Positions 1-9,027 of a DNA stretch of 60,783 nucleotides are shown here, in pieces. The notes below the pieces were generated by a model that saw only the letters and a program-made list of their open reading frames with translations, had not been told where the DNA came from and did not search any database. The stretch is from NCBI RefSeq assembly GCF_000380105.1, contig NZ_KB904460.1, forward strand, positions 43,909-104,691. Reading direction: 5' to 3'. The position numbers and the translations under genes are program-made. Each line of letters opens with the position of its first letter. The first letter of the stretch is position 1. The stretch is from Streptococcus orisratti DSM 15617. Lineage in GTDB: Bacteria; Bacillota; Bacilli; Lactobacillales; Streptococcaceae.

Positions 1-110
1 TCTTCTGAAGTAGTCGTTGTAGTTGGCTCTTCTGAAGTAGTTGTTGTAGTCGTAGTCGTTTCTTCAGTTGTAGTTGTTGTAGTTGTAGTTGTTGTAGTTG
101 GCTCTACATA
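1..110 (-). repeat. Thr/Glu-Pro stalk repeat within the adhesin
   Basis: On the minus strand the codons encode runs of Thr broken by EE, EEP and SEEP. The DNA is a degenerate ACT/ACA triplet repeat. This is typical of the wall-spanning region of anchored surface proteins. Such tracts can change length by slippage, so the stalk length may vary between strains. Confidence 0.7.
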
Positions 111-2216
111 CTCATTGTTAAACTCTTTATCATCTGAGTAAGCAATTTTAGAATCTAGATTTCCTTCACCATCGTCTGTAACTGTTACTGTCACATCAAC
201 TTTAAGATCATCGTAAACTACATTGTCGATTGTTTGACCTGCATTGGTTTCTTCAATTGTATACTTGTAAACCCCTGCTGTATCATAAGTGATTGGTTCG
301 AAAATGACTGCACCGTCAGCAGTATTATTAACTTTTTGAAGTTCAGATCCGTCTTCGCCTTTCAATACAAATTCGAATTCACCCGCCTTCAACTCACGAC
401 CAGTTAACTTCTTAGTCACTGCAAATCCTGCATTGGTTGGAGTTGGTTTGTAGATATTTTCGAATGTATTGTCGTTATTTGCATAAGATACAGTTGAAGT
501 CAGTTTGCCAGTTGCATCCGCTGTCACTTCAACAGTCACTTCGACAGGTTGACTATCGTAAGTAACGCCTTTTTCATCAGCTGTACCCGCATTCTTTTCA
601 GTAATGGTGTAGTTATAAGTACCTGCTGTATCAAAGGTTAACTTATCAAAAGTAATATTACCGTCTGCATCATTTTTAACAGTTTGAATGTCTTTACCAT
701 CTTTAGATAAAGTAAATTCAAACTCACCTGCTTTAAGGGTGCGTCCTGTTAATTTCTTAGTAGCTACAATTTGTGCCTTGGTTGTAAATTTTGTATTCGT
801 AACCGTCTTAAGCACACCGTCTTTACCAACTGTTACTTTAAACGGAGTTGGATCCAACTCATAACCGACAGGAGCTTCCACTTCTGTAACAGTAAATTCA
901 CCAAGTTTTACATCAGCTTCAGAGTAGACAGAAGATTGGGCAACCCCCTCTTCATTAGTTTCTACAATTTCTTCTTGTGCTGTAGCACCTGCTGGAGGGG
1001 TGATTTTGAATTTGGCACCTGCAAGACGGTTTTGAGTCTTGCTATCAACTTTGTAAAGTGTAATGCGGTAACCTGTCTTCAGTTGGATACTACCACCAGA
1101 AGTAACTTGTGAATTACGCCATACTTTTACAATATTGGCAGTTCTATCCGTACGATAAGTCAAAGGAACATCATCACCCGCTACTTCTACCGAGTTGGAA
1201 ATTTTTGTCCCGTCAGCAGGAGCTGTGGTTTTGTAAGTGATTCGGTAAGATGCTGGTTTACCATTTGACGCTAGTCTGACTGAGGCATTGGTAATTTTAA
1301 TTTTGAAATCAGTATAAGATTCATTCCATTCAATTGTGTAATCAGAACCTTGAGTCATTTCTTTAACATCTTGGAATGTATACTTATTATCATAGTAACC
1401 AGATTCTATTTTTAATGACTCAGGAACAAATTGTGCTGGGGCATAATCAGCTGAGATGTAGTCGTGAATATCAATAACATTATAACTTTCTTGTCTGTCA
1501 TTTACACGAACAACGAATGGGTGATAATATTCACCACTTTTACCCAGCAATGCAGAAGTCCAATTTCCTTTAGTTATGATACCACTAACTTTAGCAAAAT
1601 TAGTTACTCCAATTTCATAGCCGTAGTCTGGAACATCAGGTTGTTTTACCTTTATAACCTGAGTTACGGTGTCTTTTGTTTCAGTAGTCGGGTATGTGAT
1701 TGTTTTTTCAGATACCACTTCTTTGACACTAAAACCTACATATAAAGTACCTGCCACACCTTGAATTTGTGTTCCACCTTTTTTCTCGAGGTAGTCTTTT
1801 AAGTTTTTCAAAGTAACAGTAACTTTTCCGCCTTGCCCATCACCATTCGAAACGACTTTGGCATTGCCCACCGCTACGTCAGTTTCCTTATCTTTAAGAT
1901 CAAATTCTTCCGCCTTCACAGTAATAGGAGCTGGAATCGTAAACGTAAAAGTATCACCGTCTGAAAGATTACCGTCATACTTAGACAAGTCAAAATCAAG
2001 CACGTATTTATAATTTGCATAGCTGGTATTGGTTGTTAATGTATAAGAACCATCAGCATTTGGTGCTTTTACTTGCCCATTATCAAGATCCCACAAATTG
2101 ACGCTTGTAATAACATTGGTCAATTCTTTGGCTTGTGCTGTGTTAGCAAATACTGCTGAACCAAACAGCACTAAGAGTGGCGTCAAAAGATAGAGCCACA
2201 ACTTTTTCAATTTCAT
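1..2216 (-). CDS. Cna-B/pilin-repeat surface adhesin, C-terminus outside the window
   Basis: This is an open frame of 738 codons that runs off the left edge, so the cell-wall sorting end is not visible. It starts at the ATG at 2216 after an AAAGGAAA Shine-Dalgarno. Residues 1-29 form a signal peptide ending in AQA. Residues ~30-370 look like the two Ig-like adhesin domains of Gram-positive MSCRAMMs. Residues ~375-470 form a SpaA/Cna-B domain with an E-box-like FTVTEVEAPVGYE. Two streptococcal pilin isopeptide-linkage repeats follow, starting near residues 482 and 600, each with TKKLTGR.LKAGEFEF and YTI.E.NAG. A Thr/Glu-rich stalk begins near residue 704. The role is likely covalent attachment to the wall or to a pilus, and adhesion to host or plant matrix. 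The ligand is unknown. It could be a pilus tip adhesin or a stand-alone anchored protein; the missing genes to the left would decide. Confidence 0.85.
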   Translation of the reverse strand, partial: MKLKKLWLYLLTPLLVLFGSAVFANTAQAKELTNVITSVNLWDLDNGQVKAPNADGSYTLTTNTSYANYKYVLDFDLSKYDGNLSDGDTFTFTIPAPITVKAEEFDLKDKETDVAVGNAKVVSNGDGQGGKVTVTLKNLKDYLEKKGGTQIQGVAGTLYVGFSVKEVVSEKTITYPTTETKDTVTQVIKVKQPDVPDYGYEIGVTNFAKVSGIITKGNWTSALLGKSGEYYHPFVVRVNDRQESYNVIDIHDYISADYAPAQFVPESLKIESGYYDNKYTFQDVKEMTQGSDYTIEWNESYTDFKIKITNASVRLASNGKPASYRITYKTTAPADGTKISNSVEVAGDDVPLTYRTDRTANIVKVWRNSQVTSGGSIQLKTGYRITLYKVDSKTQNRLAGAKFKITPPAGATAQEEIVETNEEGVAQSSVYSEADVKLGEFTVTEVEAPVGYELDPTPFKVTVGKDGVLKTVTNTKFTTKAQIVATKKLTGRTLKAGEFEFTLSKDGKDIQTVKNDADGNITFDKLTFDTAGTYNYTITEKNAGTADEKGVTYDSQPVEVTVEVTADATGKLTSTVSYANNDNTFENIYKPTPTNAGFAVTKKLTGRELKAGEFEFVLKGEDGSELQKVNNTADGAVIFEPITYDTAGVYKYTIEETNAGQTIDNVVYDDLKVDVTVTVTDDGEGNLDSKIAYSDDKEFNNEYVEPTTTTTTTTTTTEETTTTTTTTSEEPTTTTTSE

Positions 2217-2710
2217 AATTTTCTTCTTTTCCTTTCTAATCATTAAGCTAAAAGTGAAATGATACATATACGGTCTGTAATAAGCAACACCCCTTTCAAA
2301 AGCTAATTTTCACCTTTTTAACTTGTATCTAGATTAAGCACCGTTGCGATGCTATCTAATCAATGCGTCATCAAAATGTAACTGTCAAAAAATGTGTTTT
2401 GGTGATTGAGTAAAATTAGCTTAATAAATTAGTCAGAAATTTAGCTGTAACACCCCGTTCAAAAAATGGAATATTGGTTATCCCCGCGTATATTATATCT
2501 TATTTTTGAAATTATTGCTAGGGATTTCATTCTTTTGTTAAGAAAATCACGATTGTAAGCGTTTTTTTAAAACCAATTTTTAATGTTCTTATAATTTGTT
2601 AGCGTAATTTTAATGACAATACTTTGAGCTCTATTGATTATCTGCTAAACTATAACTTGAAGACTTTTACTGCCACCTTATTCCAAGAACATTTTAGTTT
2701 GGTCTTTTTT
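2217..2710. promoter_or_regulatory. 494-bp intergenic region: adhesin promoter and long leader
   Basis: A TATAAT -10 box reads toward the adhesin at 2497-2492 on the minus strand, with a weak -35 (TAGCAA) 17 bp upstream. This implies an untranslated leader of about 270 nt. The leader holds two near-identical copies of TTGAA(C/A)GGGGTGTT(A/G)C on the minus strand, at about 2449-2467 and 2284-2302. It also holds complementary AAGCTAATTTT / AAAATTAGCTT arms about 110 nt apart, which could form a long-range stem. A cre-like TGTAAGCGTT sits near 2553. No ORF was found. The GCAGA phase-variation repeats known from S. gallolyticus pilus leaders were not seen. Confidence 0.5.
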
Positions 2711-4051
2711 TCATTTTAAAACATCTGATAAACTTTCTAAATCCCGCAAAGCTCGCTCGGCAATTCTTTCGTAGCGTTCCTTTTTATCACGAATTCGTGG
2801 ACCATCCAATTCTTTGATAATCCCAAAATTAACATTCATGGGTTGAAAATGTTTACTTTCGGCATGAGTGATATAGTGCGGTAAAGCACCAATGGCAGTC
2901 GTTTCTGGAAAGATGACTGGCTCTTGTCCTTTGAAACGACGAACAGCATTAATCCCTGCCACCAAACCTGAAGCTGCGGACTCAATGTAGCCTTCCACTC
3001 CTGTCATTTGACCAGCAAAAAAGAGATTAGGATTTTTCCGGCTTGCAAAGCTTTGAGTTAAGAGATTAGGTGAATCCATGTAAGAGTTTCGGTGCATGAC
3101 GCCATAACGGACAAATTCCGCATTTTCCAGTCCCGGAATCATACGGAACACACGTTTTTGTTCTCCCCACTTGAGATGGGTTTGAAAACCAACGATATTG
3201 AAAAGACTGCCTGCTGCATTATCTTGCCGCAGTTGGACGACAGCATATGGCGTTTTAAACTCACCATCGCGTGGTCCTTTGTAATCCTCTGGATATTCTA
3301 GACCAACTGGTTTCATAGGCCCGTAAAGCATTGTTTTAATGCCTCGCTTGGCCATGACTTCAATCGGCATACAGCCTTCGAAATATTTTTCTTTCTCAAA
3401 AGCACTGAGAGGCGCTTCTTCTGCAGTAGTCAAAGCGCGATGAAATGCCATAAACTCCTCTTTGGTCATAGGACAATTCAGATAAGCTGCTTCTCCCTTG
3501 TCATAGCGCGATTTAAGATAAACTTTGTACATGTTTATAGTGCTTTTTTCTATAATTGGTGCTGCCGCGTCATAGAAATAAAATCCATCACCACCATTGA
3601 ATTCGTGAATTTTTGCAGCTAGAGCATCTGAAGTCAGAGGACCAGTTGCGATAACTGTGATGGCATCATCTGGAATCTCAATAATTTCATCACGAATCAC
3701 TTCAATCAACGGATGATTTTCGATTTCAGCTGTCACTGCCTGAGCGTAACCTTCACGATCAACTGCCATAGCACCGCCTGCTGGTACACGGTGTGCTTCC
3801 CCTGCACGCATGATTAGAGAATCCAAGCGACGCATTTCTTCTTTGAGCAGACCGACAGCATTTGTTAAACTATCACCACGAAACGAATTGGAACAAACCA
3901 ACTCAGCAAAATGACTAGTTTTATGTTGTGGTGTTGATTTGACGCCACGCATTTCGTATAACTTGACTGGAACGCCACGTTTTGCAATTTGGTAAGCCGC
4001 CTCGGAACCAGCTAAACCTGCACCGATAACATTAATGTAAGATTGAGACAT
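2711..4051 (-). CDS. trmFO: tRNA uracil-54 C5-methyltransferase, folate/FAD-dependent
   Basis: TrmFO uses methylenetetrahydrofolate and FADH2 to make ribothymidine at position 54 of the tRNA T-loop. The N-terminus has the FAD Rossmann motif [19 protein letters not shown], and [12 protein letters not shown] carries the conserved catalytic-loop cysteine. I chose the ATG at 4051 because GAGGT precedes it at good spacing; an 11-codon upstream extension to 4084 has no ribosome site. At 446 residues the protein matches the family length. It is transcribed alone, and no clear hairpin terminator follows it. Confidence 0.95.
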   Translation of the reverse strand: MSQSYINVIGAGLAGSEAAYQIAKRGVPVKLYEMRGVKSTPQHKTSHFAELVCSNSFRGDSLTNAVGLLKEEMRRLDSLIMRAGEAHRVPAGGAMAVDREGYAQAVTAEIENHPLIEVIRDEIIEIPDDAITVIATGPLTSDALAAKIHEFNGGDGFYFYDAAAPIIEKSTINMYKVYLKSRYDKGEAAYLNCPMTKEEFMAFHRALTTAEEAPLSAFEKEKYFEGCMPIEVMAKRGIKTMLYGPMKPVGLEYPEDYKGPRDGEFKTPYAVVQLRQDNAAGSLFNIVGFQTHLKWGEQKRVFRMIPGLENAEFVRYGVMHRNSYMDSPNLLTQSFASRKNPNLFFAGQMTGVEGYIESAASGLVAGINAVRRFKGQEPVIFPETTAIGALPHYITHAESKHFQPMNVNFGIIKELDGPRIRDKKERYERIAERALRDLESLSDVLK

Positions 4052-4084
4052 GACACTAATACCTCTTTTGGAAAAAATTCCCAC

Positions 4085-4321
4085 AAATCTTTCTAAAATT
4101 TTAGTTTTAATTGCTTAGTATTAAAATACCAAGTAATATATTTCATATTCTTAAAACATATACCTATAAGTAAGTTTTTTAAGTTAATAACCATGATTTG
4201 AAGAATTCTTCACTAAATTTCTTCAAATAGAATAATATTGAACATTCAAGTCAAGCTTCGGAGAGAGGGTTTGCTTCGTAGTTAGTATCATAATACTATT
4301 CTATTAAATTTATCATTCTAT
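4085..4321. other. 237-bp AT-rich gap between satE and trmFO
   Basis: A weak hairpin (CTTAGTATT / AATACCAAG, near 4112-4131) lies close to the trmFO start, and A/T-rich tracts fill the rest. I see no ORF or convincing regulatory site. Confidence 0.3.
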
Positions 4322-5035
4322 CTAAAATAAACAAATCCATGCCGCTAACAAAACACTTAAGATACTAAAAAGTGAGCCAATCAAATAATACTCCGCAAAT
4401 GCCGGATCTTTAGATATTTTATCATACCGTGCAATAGACTTGGCAGTGAAAACCAAGCCGATTGAAGCAAATTGATTGAAGAACAGACAAAACGCAATGA
4501 TAATTCGTTCTAACAAACCAATAGTCGCCCCTGCACCAGGAATAGTATCGATTTTACCAATATCTTTGGGTTGGTATTTTGTAAAATACAATTTAAACGC
4601 AATATTGGTTGGTTTAGTAATTAAAACCAAGAACAAAATAAGATTTAAACTAGTTGGTGATAACCATTCGGGTAAAACGTAATTTTGAGCGGATAAGCCT
4701 AGAAGAATAATGATAACCAGATGCAGCATCTGGTCCAGCGAGAAACTGGCACTTTGAGTAAGTTTCAGAAGCCTTGTTAATCGTGGTTTGAAATAATCTA
4801 TACACGCGTGACTTATCCAGATAAGCAGAGCAAGCCACCAAATTTTAGGTTGAAGCGCTATCATGATGAGTAGCGGAACAGCAACCCCCACTAGATGAAA
4901 AGATAGATAAATAAGGTTAGAACTCTTTCTATCAGCAACTCGTTGACTTTGTAGCTGGAAGTCAGAGAGGAAATGACAAATTAGCAAACTAGTCAGTATA
5001 GGATTATCGCTCAAAATATGTGAAAGTCCAGTCAT
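4322..5035 (-). CDS. satE: DUF3307 membrane protein, SatE-like
   Basis: This 237-residue protein has about six hydrophobic segments. It carries DUF3307 signatures: an N-terminal LLICHFLSDFQLQSQR with intramembrane His and Asp, and a second H.CIDYFKPR at residues ~85-95. The start ATG overlaps the satD stop (ATGA), so the two are translationally coupled. The pair matches the last two genes of the S. mutans ffh acid-tolerance operon (satD, satE), but here they stand alone downstream of topA. The function is unknown. The conserved polar residues inside membrane segments suggest a transporter or a membrane effector controlled by SatD. Confidence 0.75.
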   Translation of the reverse strand: MTGLSHILSDNPILTSLLICHFLSDFQLQSQRVADRKSSNLIYLSFHLVGVAVPLLIMIALQPKIWWLALLIWISHACIDYFKPRLTRLLKLTQSASFSLDQMLHLVIIILLGLSAQNYVLPEWLSPTSLNLILFLVLITKPTNIAFKLYFTKYQPKDIGKIDTIPGAGATIGLLERIIIAFCLFFNQFASIGLVFTAKSIARYDKISKDPAFAEYYLIGSLFSILSVLLAAWICLF

Positions 5036-5706
5036 TGCTCTTCCTCCTTCATTCGACTGCTTTCTCTGAGAACCGTCAAAGCTGTCTTACGAGTTCGCAA
5101 GTACACCTTGAGACTACTGCTCTTCAAACGTTTTGATAGGGCACTAGAACTTAGTTTTAATTTATCGCTTAGAAGCTGCTGATCAAAACGTTCGTCGTAA
5201 ATTCCTAACTCTAAAAGCTCGTCAAGTGTAATTCTTTGGCTAGCTCGCCAATTGACTTTAATAGCTTCCCCAGCTGATATAAGACTATTAACGACCTCAG
5301 TAGTTAATGGCTCTTTGCACCTCACTGCTATCTGGGTATTGCCGTAATCATTTTTCTGATGAATATGGTTAATCGCTTCTCTGGCATACCAATATGCCGG
5401 GCCATCAGCACCTAAACTTTGTTCCGGATTGATACTTGTCTTTATTTCTCCCACTCCAAGACCAAAACGGATGTTATACGGTAGCAATGCTGTCTCAATT
5501 TGGTCAATAATGAGAAATATAGGAGCTTCCATTTTTAAAAGTCCCTGAAATTCATCTCCTAAAGTGACAGAAAGCTTCGAAGCCAACACTGTTTCATAAT
5601 CTTGATTTAGGCGTGCTAGACAAGATTTTAAAATATCTTGCACTTCTGAACGATTCGGTAACGACTTGGAATTTATTAAATCTCCAATTAAAGCAAAATA
5701 CATCAT
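5032..5706 (-). CDS. satD: SatD-family protein: cyclase-like core with C-terminal HTH
   Basis: This 224-residue protein starts at the ATG at 5706, six bases after GAGGTG. An 11-codon longer frame lacks a ribosome site. Three segments resemble the palm fold of nucleotide cyclases and GGDEF proteins: ALIGDLINSKSL near the N-terminus (candidate metal Asp), SVTLGDEFQGLL around residue 50 (hairpin with D/E), and IRFGLGVGEI around residue 80. The C-terminal third (LSDKLKLSSSALSKRLKSS) reads as a helix-turn-helix. The family is annotated SatD, with no assigned reaction. The cyclase resemblance is my inference. The gene is coupled to satE and lies behind a promoter with three spaced inverted repeats, which suggests self-regulation. 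Confidence 0.75.
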   Translation of the reverse strand: MMYFALIGDLINSKSLPNRSEVQDILKSCLARLNQDYETVLASKLSVTLGDEFQGLLKMEAPIFLIIDQIETALLPYNIRFGLGVGEIKTSINPEQSLGADGPAYWYAREAINHIHQKNDYGNTQIAVRCKEPLTTEVVNSLISAGEAIKVNWRASQRITLDELLELGIYDERFDQQLLSDKLKLSSSALSKRLKSSSLKVYLRTRKTALTVLRESSRMKEEEQ

Positions 5707-5721
5707 AAAAGTCACCTCGAA

Positions 5722-5793
5722 GTCTATTATAACAGACAAAACAAATAAAGTCCATTATAACGGCAATTTTTAATTTTTTCCATTATAACGGAC
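5722..5793 (-). promoter_or_regulatory. Triple 16-bp operator array in the satD promoter
   Basis: Three copies of a near-palindrome, GTCCATTATAACGGAC, begin at 5722, 5750 and 5778, exactly 28 bp apart. Copy 1 is GTCTATTATAACAGAC, copy 2 ends GGCA, and copy 3 begins TT. On the minus strand each contains TTATAAT. Copy 1 supplies the -10 (TATAAT), and TGGACT 17 bp upstream, inside copy 2, is a plausible -35. A repressor bound here would cover the satD-satE promoter. The SatD HTH is the obvious candidate regulator. Confidence 0.7.
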
Positions 5794-5850
5794 TTTATAG
5801 ACTTTATATGGGAAATCACTCTAACTATTTTAGGAAATCACCTTTTGTGA

Positions 5851-7980
5851 TTATTTAACCACTTCTTCCTTGTAGTCACACTTTTCGCTACTACAAATGA
5901 CTTGTTTTCCTCCGCCACGAATTTTCTTCTCAACGAGAAAATCACCAGATTTAGGACAAGAACGACCAACTGGTAGATCCCACGACGTAAATTCACATTC
6001 AGGATAGCGGTCACAGCCATAAAAAATACGATTACGTTTTGTTTTACGTTCAATAACTTGACCTTTTCCACAAATCGGGCAGGTCACGCCAATTTCTTTG
6101 GTAATGGCTTTGGTATTGTGGCAATCAGGGAAGTTGCTACAAGCATAGAATTTCCCATAGCGACCGAGTTTAATAACCATAGGATGACCACAAACATCAC
6201 AGTCAAAGCCAGCTGGCTCGTCTTTAATCTGGATTTTTTCAATCTCAGTTTCAGCCTTCTCCAATTCGTTTTGGAAAGGCTTATAAAATTCATCAATGAC
6301 CTTTTGCCACTGCTCTTTCCCAACTTCAACTTGGTCAAGTTTGTCCTCCATTTCGGCAGTGAACTTAACATTAACAATATCAGGGAAAAACTCAACAATT
6401 AGGCTATTAACAATTTCACCAAGCTCTGTCGGTTCAAATCGCTTAGCGGCTAATTTAACATAATAACGGCGTTGAATGACATCAAGCGTTGGGGCATAGG
6501 TTGACGGACGACCAACGCCGTTTTCTTCCAAGGTCTTAATAAGAGTGGCCTCAGAATAGCGTGCAGGTGGCTGCGTAAAATGCTGTTCTGGTTGAGTATT
6601 AAGTTTCTTAACAGTGTCGCCTTCAGCCATATCAGGAAGCATCTTATTTTTGTCAGAATCATTATAGACAGCCAGATAGCCATCAAATTTGACTTGACTA
6701 CCATTGGCAACGAAAACAACACTATTTTGCTCCAAATTAACCTTCATGGTGTCAAAGACAGCAGCAGTCATCTGACTGGCTACGAAACGATTCCAAATTA
6801 AGGTATATAGCTTGATTTGGTCTTTATCAAGATACTTAGCAATAGCCTCTGGTGTCTGATTAACATTTGACGGACGAATAGCTTCATGGGCATCTTGAGC
6901 GCCAGAAGCGTTTTTAATACGACTGCCGTGCTTAGAATACTTTTCACCAAAACGTTGACTGATAAACTGGGCAGCATCATTTTGCGCCACAGGGCTGATA
7001 CGGGTTGAATCTGTACGCATATAGGTTATCAGACCTTGTGTGCCGTTTGGTCCGAGGCTAATTCCCTCATACAATTGCTGCGCGACCATCATGGTTTTAC
7101 GGGTGCGGAAGTTTATTTTATTGGCGGCATCTTGTTGGAGAGATGAGGTTGTGTAAGGCAAAGGAGCATTTCTGCGACGCTCCTTCTTTTCAACTTTTGA
7201 AACGAGAAAATCATCAGAAGTGATTTGTGTCAACACTTTTTGGACATCTTCATTGGTTTCAAGCTTCATCTTCTTACCATTCATACCATAAAAGGCTGCT
7301 TGAAATTTTTTAGTTCCTTTTTTGAAAGAACCGTCGATTGTCCAGTATTCTTCTGGTTTGAAAGCTTTAATTTCATTTTCACGGTCAATAATCAACTTGA
7401 GGGCAACAGACTGCACACGCCCCGCAGAAAGCCCCTTTTTTACCTTCTTCCAAAGAATTGGCGAAATGGAGTATCCCACAATACGATCAAGCACGCGGCG
7501 TGCCTGTTGAGCATCTACCAAATCCATATCAATCGCACGGGGTTCAACAAAGGCGTTTTTGACTGCATCCTTGGTGATTTCATTGAAGACAACACGATTT
7601 TTATCATGTTCATCAAGCCCTAGAATGTGGGCTAAATGCCAAGAGATAGCTTCTCCTTCACGGTCCGGGTCACTAGCTAAATACACTTTTTTGGCATTTT
7701 TAGCTTCTTTTTTGAGGGAATTAATCAAAGGCCCTTTACCGCGAATGTTAATGTACTGCGGTTCATAATTATTTTCAAAATCAATCGACATGGTTGACTT
7801 TTTCAAGTCACGAATGTGTCCAACTGAGGCTACAACTTTGTAGTTGCGACCAAGATATTTTTCAATCGTTTTAGCCTTGGCAGGTGATTCCACAATGACC
7901 AAGTTCTTTTGTGGCGCTTTTTTCTTTGCCTTTTTTGTACTTGTTTTAGTTTTGGTTTTGCTAGCTGTCGCTGTTACCAT
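5851..7980 (-). CDS. topA: DNA topoisomerase I (type IA)
   Basis: TopA relaxes negative supercoils by a 5'-phosphotyrosine strand-passage mechanism. The TOPRIM domain shows [12 protein letters not shown] and the acidic [15 protein letters not shown]. The active tyrosine lies in [12 protein letters not shown] (residue ~320). Three C-terminal zinc-finger modules follow, starting CDVCGHP, CPICGKG and CPKSGD; the third keeps only part of its cysteines. A Lys/Thr-rich N-terminal tail is normal in streptococci. The start is uncertain: the ATG at 7980 (709 aa) or an in-frame TTG at 7995. A strong GAGGT lies upstream of an out-of-frame ATG, and I see no frameshift inside the gene. A TTGACA-17-TATTAT promoter precedes it. 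Confidence 0.95.
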   Translation of the reverse strand: MVTATASKTKTKTSTKKAKKKAPQKNLVIVESPAKAKTIEKYLGRNYKVVASVGHIRDLKKSTMSIDFENNYEPQYINIRGKGPLINSLKKEAKNAKKVYLASDPDREGEAISWHLAHILGLDEHDKNRVVFNEITKDAVKNAFVEPRAIDMDLVDAQQARRVLDRIVGYSISPILWKKVKKGLSAGRVQSVALKLIIDRENEIKAFKPEEYWTIDGSFKKGTKKFQAAFYGMNGKKMKLETNEDVQKVLTQITSDDFLVSKVEKKERRRNAPLPYTTSSLQQDAANKINFRTRKTMMVAQQLYEGISLGPNGTQGLITYMRTDSTRISPVAQNDAAQFISQRFGEKYSKHGSRIKNASGAQDAHEAIRPSNVNQTPEAIAKYLDKDQIKLYTLIWNRFVASQMTAAVFDTMKVNLEQNSVVFVANGSQVKFDGYLAVYNDSDKNKMLPDMAEGDTVKKLNTQPEQHFTQPPARYSEATLIKTLEENGVGRPSTYAPTLDVIQRRYYVKLAAKRFEPTELGEIVNSLIVEFFPDIVNVKFTAEMEDKLDQVEVGKEQWQKVIDEFYKPFQNELEKAETEIEKIQIKDEPAGFDCDVCGHPMVIKLGRYGKFYACSNFPDCHNTKAITKEIGVTCPICGKGQVIERKTKRNRIFYGCDRYPECEFTSWDLPVGRSCPKSGDFLVEKKIRGGGKQVICSSEKCDYKEEVVK

Positions 7981-8060
7981 GAAAATCGATACCAAGAACC
8001 ATTCGCTACCTCAACGGGAGCTTGGCTCCATTCCTTCTCTTATGTAGTAAAACTTCTAAC

Positions 8061-8089
8061 ATAATACCCCGCTTTTAGCAAACTGTCAA
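8061..8089 (-). promoter_or_regulatory. topA promoter, TTGACA-17-TATTAT
   Basis: On the minus strand, TTGACA (8089-8084) and TATTAT (8066-8061) are separated by 17 bp. The transcript would start near 8054, about 75 nt before the topA ATG. Confidence 0.7.
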
Positions 8090-8096
8090 CAAAAAA

Positions 8097-8116
8097 CTTT
8101 CTCCTATAGGAGAAAG
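8097..8116 (-). terminator. dprA terminator, perfect 20-bp palindrome
   Basis: CTTTCTCC-TATA-GGAGAAAG is followed on the minus strand by a run of T. It starts five bases after the dprA stop and lies just ahead of the topA promoter. Confidence 0.85.
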
Positions 8117-8120
8117 CTAA

Positions 8121-8963
8121 TCATAATTGATATTCAGAAACAATATCAAATCCTGTCGTGACGCACTTTGCGCCCTCTTGAATAAGATGGTGACAACCAT
8201 CAGACCTTCCATCTAAAATATTTCCTGGAATGGCAAAAATATCTCTTCCTTCTTCAAGGGCACGCTCGCAGGTGATAAGACTCCCTGAACGCATTTTAGC
8301 CTCAGCAACGATAATACCTTGGGCAAGTCCGGCAATGATACGATTGCGTTCAGGGAAATGGAATTTCAACGGCTGCTCACTGCAAGCGTATTCTGTCAAT
8401 AGTAAGTGATTTTTCGCGATATAATCCTGCAATTTTGCATTTTCTTTGGGATAGTAAACATCGAGTCCTGTTCCAATAACGGCAATAGTCGCTCCGCCAT
8501 TTTTTAAACTAGCAACATGGGCACTGGTATCAATACCACGCGCTAGACCAGATACAATCACAAACTGATTGCCCAGCTCTTTGATGACCTTCTGAACCGA
8601 CTTCGTTCCTATATCAGAGCAATTTCTAGAGCCAACGACTGCTAATTTGGGCTTGGTCAGCAGTTCCAGATTTCCTTGGTAAAATAGCAGAACTGGCGGA
8701 TTATAAATTTCTTTAAGTTCTAGGGGATATTCTTGGTCTAGTATTGAAATACTAGGATATCTATTAAACTCTTCTCGCAGAGTTTTACTGTCTAGGTGCT
8801 TGTAAGACTCCATGAAAAGAATTGGGTTTTTACACTTTGACACAACAGCCATGTCGCGTAGTGATAAGGATTTACCAACACGTGCCTGATAATCCAAAAT
8901 GTTGATAATATTAAGATTAGTCAATCCAGCTTTTTTCAATTTATACAGTTCAAAATTATTCAT
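8121..8963 (-). CDS. dprA: DNA-processing protein DprA
   Basis: DprA loads RecA onto incoming single-stranded DNA during natural transformation. The protein (280 aa) has an N-terminal SAM-like region and a Rossmann-like core with AVVGSRNCSDIG, IVSGLARGIDTSAH, GTGLDVYYPKEN, and FPERNRIIAGLAQGIIVAEA. The ATG at 8963 follows GGAGGA at good spacing. A cin-box (TTCGAATA) lies about 20 nt upstream, so transcription is expected to depend on the competence sigma factor ComX. The preceding terminator isolates it from maa. An intact dprA with a cin-box suggests retained transformability. Confidence 0.95.
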   Translation of the reverse strand: MNNFELYKLKKAGLTNLNIINILDYQARVGKSLSLRDMAVVSKCKNPILFMESYKHLDSKTLREEFNRYPSISILDQEYPLELKEIYNPPVLLFYQGNLELLTKPKLAVVGSRNCSDIGTKSVQKVIKELGNQFVIVSGLARGIDTSAHVASLKNGGATIAVIGTGLDVYYPKENAKLQDYIAKNHLLLTEYACSEQPLKFHFPERNRIIAGLAQGIIVAEAKMRSGSLITCERALEEGRDIFAIPGNILDGRSDGCHHLIQEGAKCVTTGFDIVSEYQL

Positions 8964-8983
8964 GCTTGTTCCTCCACTTTGAT

Positions 8984-8991
8984 TATTCGAA
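8984..8991 (-). promoter_or_regulatory. ComX cin-box upstream of dprA
   Basis: TTCGAATA on the minus strand matches the streptococcal late-competence box T(A/N)CGAATA. A T-rich stretch precedes it, as usual. That T stretch is also the tail of the upstream terminator. Confidence 0.75.
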
Positions 8992-8992
8992 A

Positions 8993-9017
8993 AAGCTCTG
9001 CAAAAATAGCAGAGCTT
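8993..9017 (-). terminator. maa terminator
   Basis: The stem AAGCTCTGC / GCAGAGCTT with a 7-nt loop ends in a T tract on the minus strand. It lies between maa and the dprA cin-box. Confidence 0.85.
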
Positions 9018-9027
9018 GAATGAGATT

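Noticed and set aside
771..1745. Plus-strand frames of 93-113 codons opposite the adhesin gene
   Set aside because: They are antisense to a long, well-supported coding frame, have no ribosome sites and resemble no protein.
4150..4200. TTTAAG motifs on both strands between satE and trmFO
   Set aside because: The second half-site is missing and the spacing to any -10 does not fit CiaR promoters.
7964..8020. Possible frameshift at the topA start, because a strong GAGGT precedes an out-of-frame ATG
   Set aside because: That frame ends within a few codons. The in-frame ATG and TTG are acceptable starts, and the N-terminal Lys/Thr tail is normal for the family.
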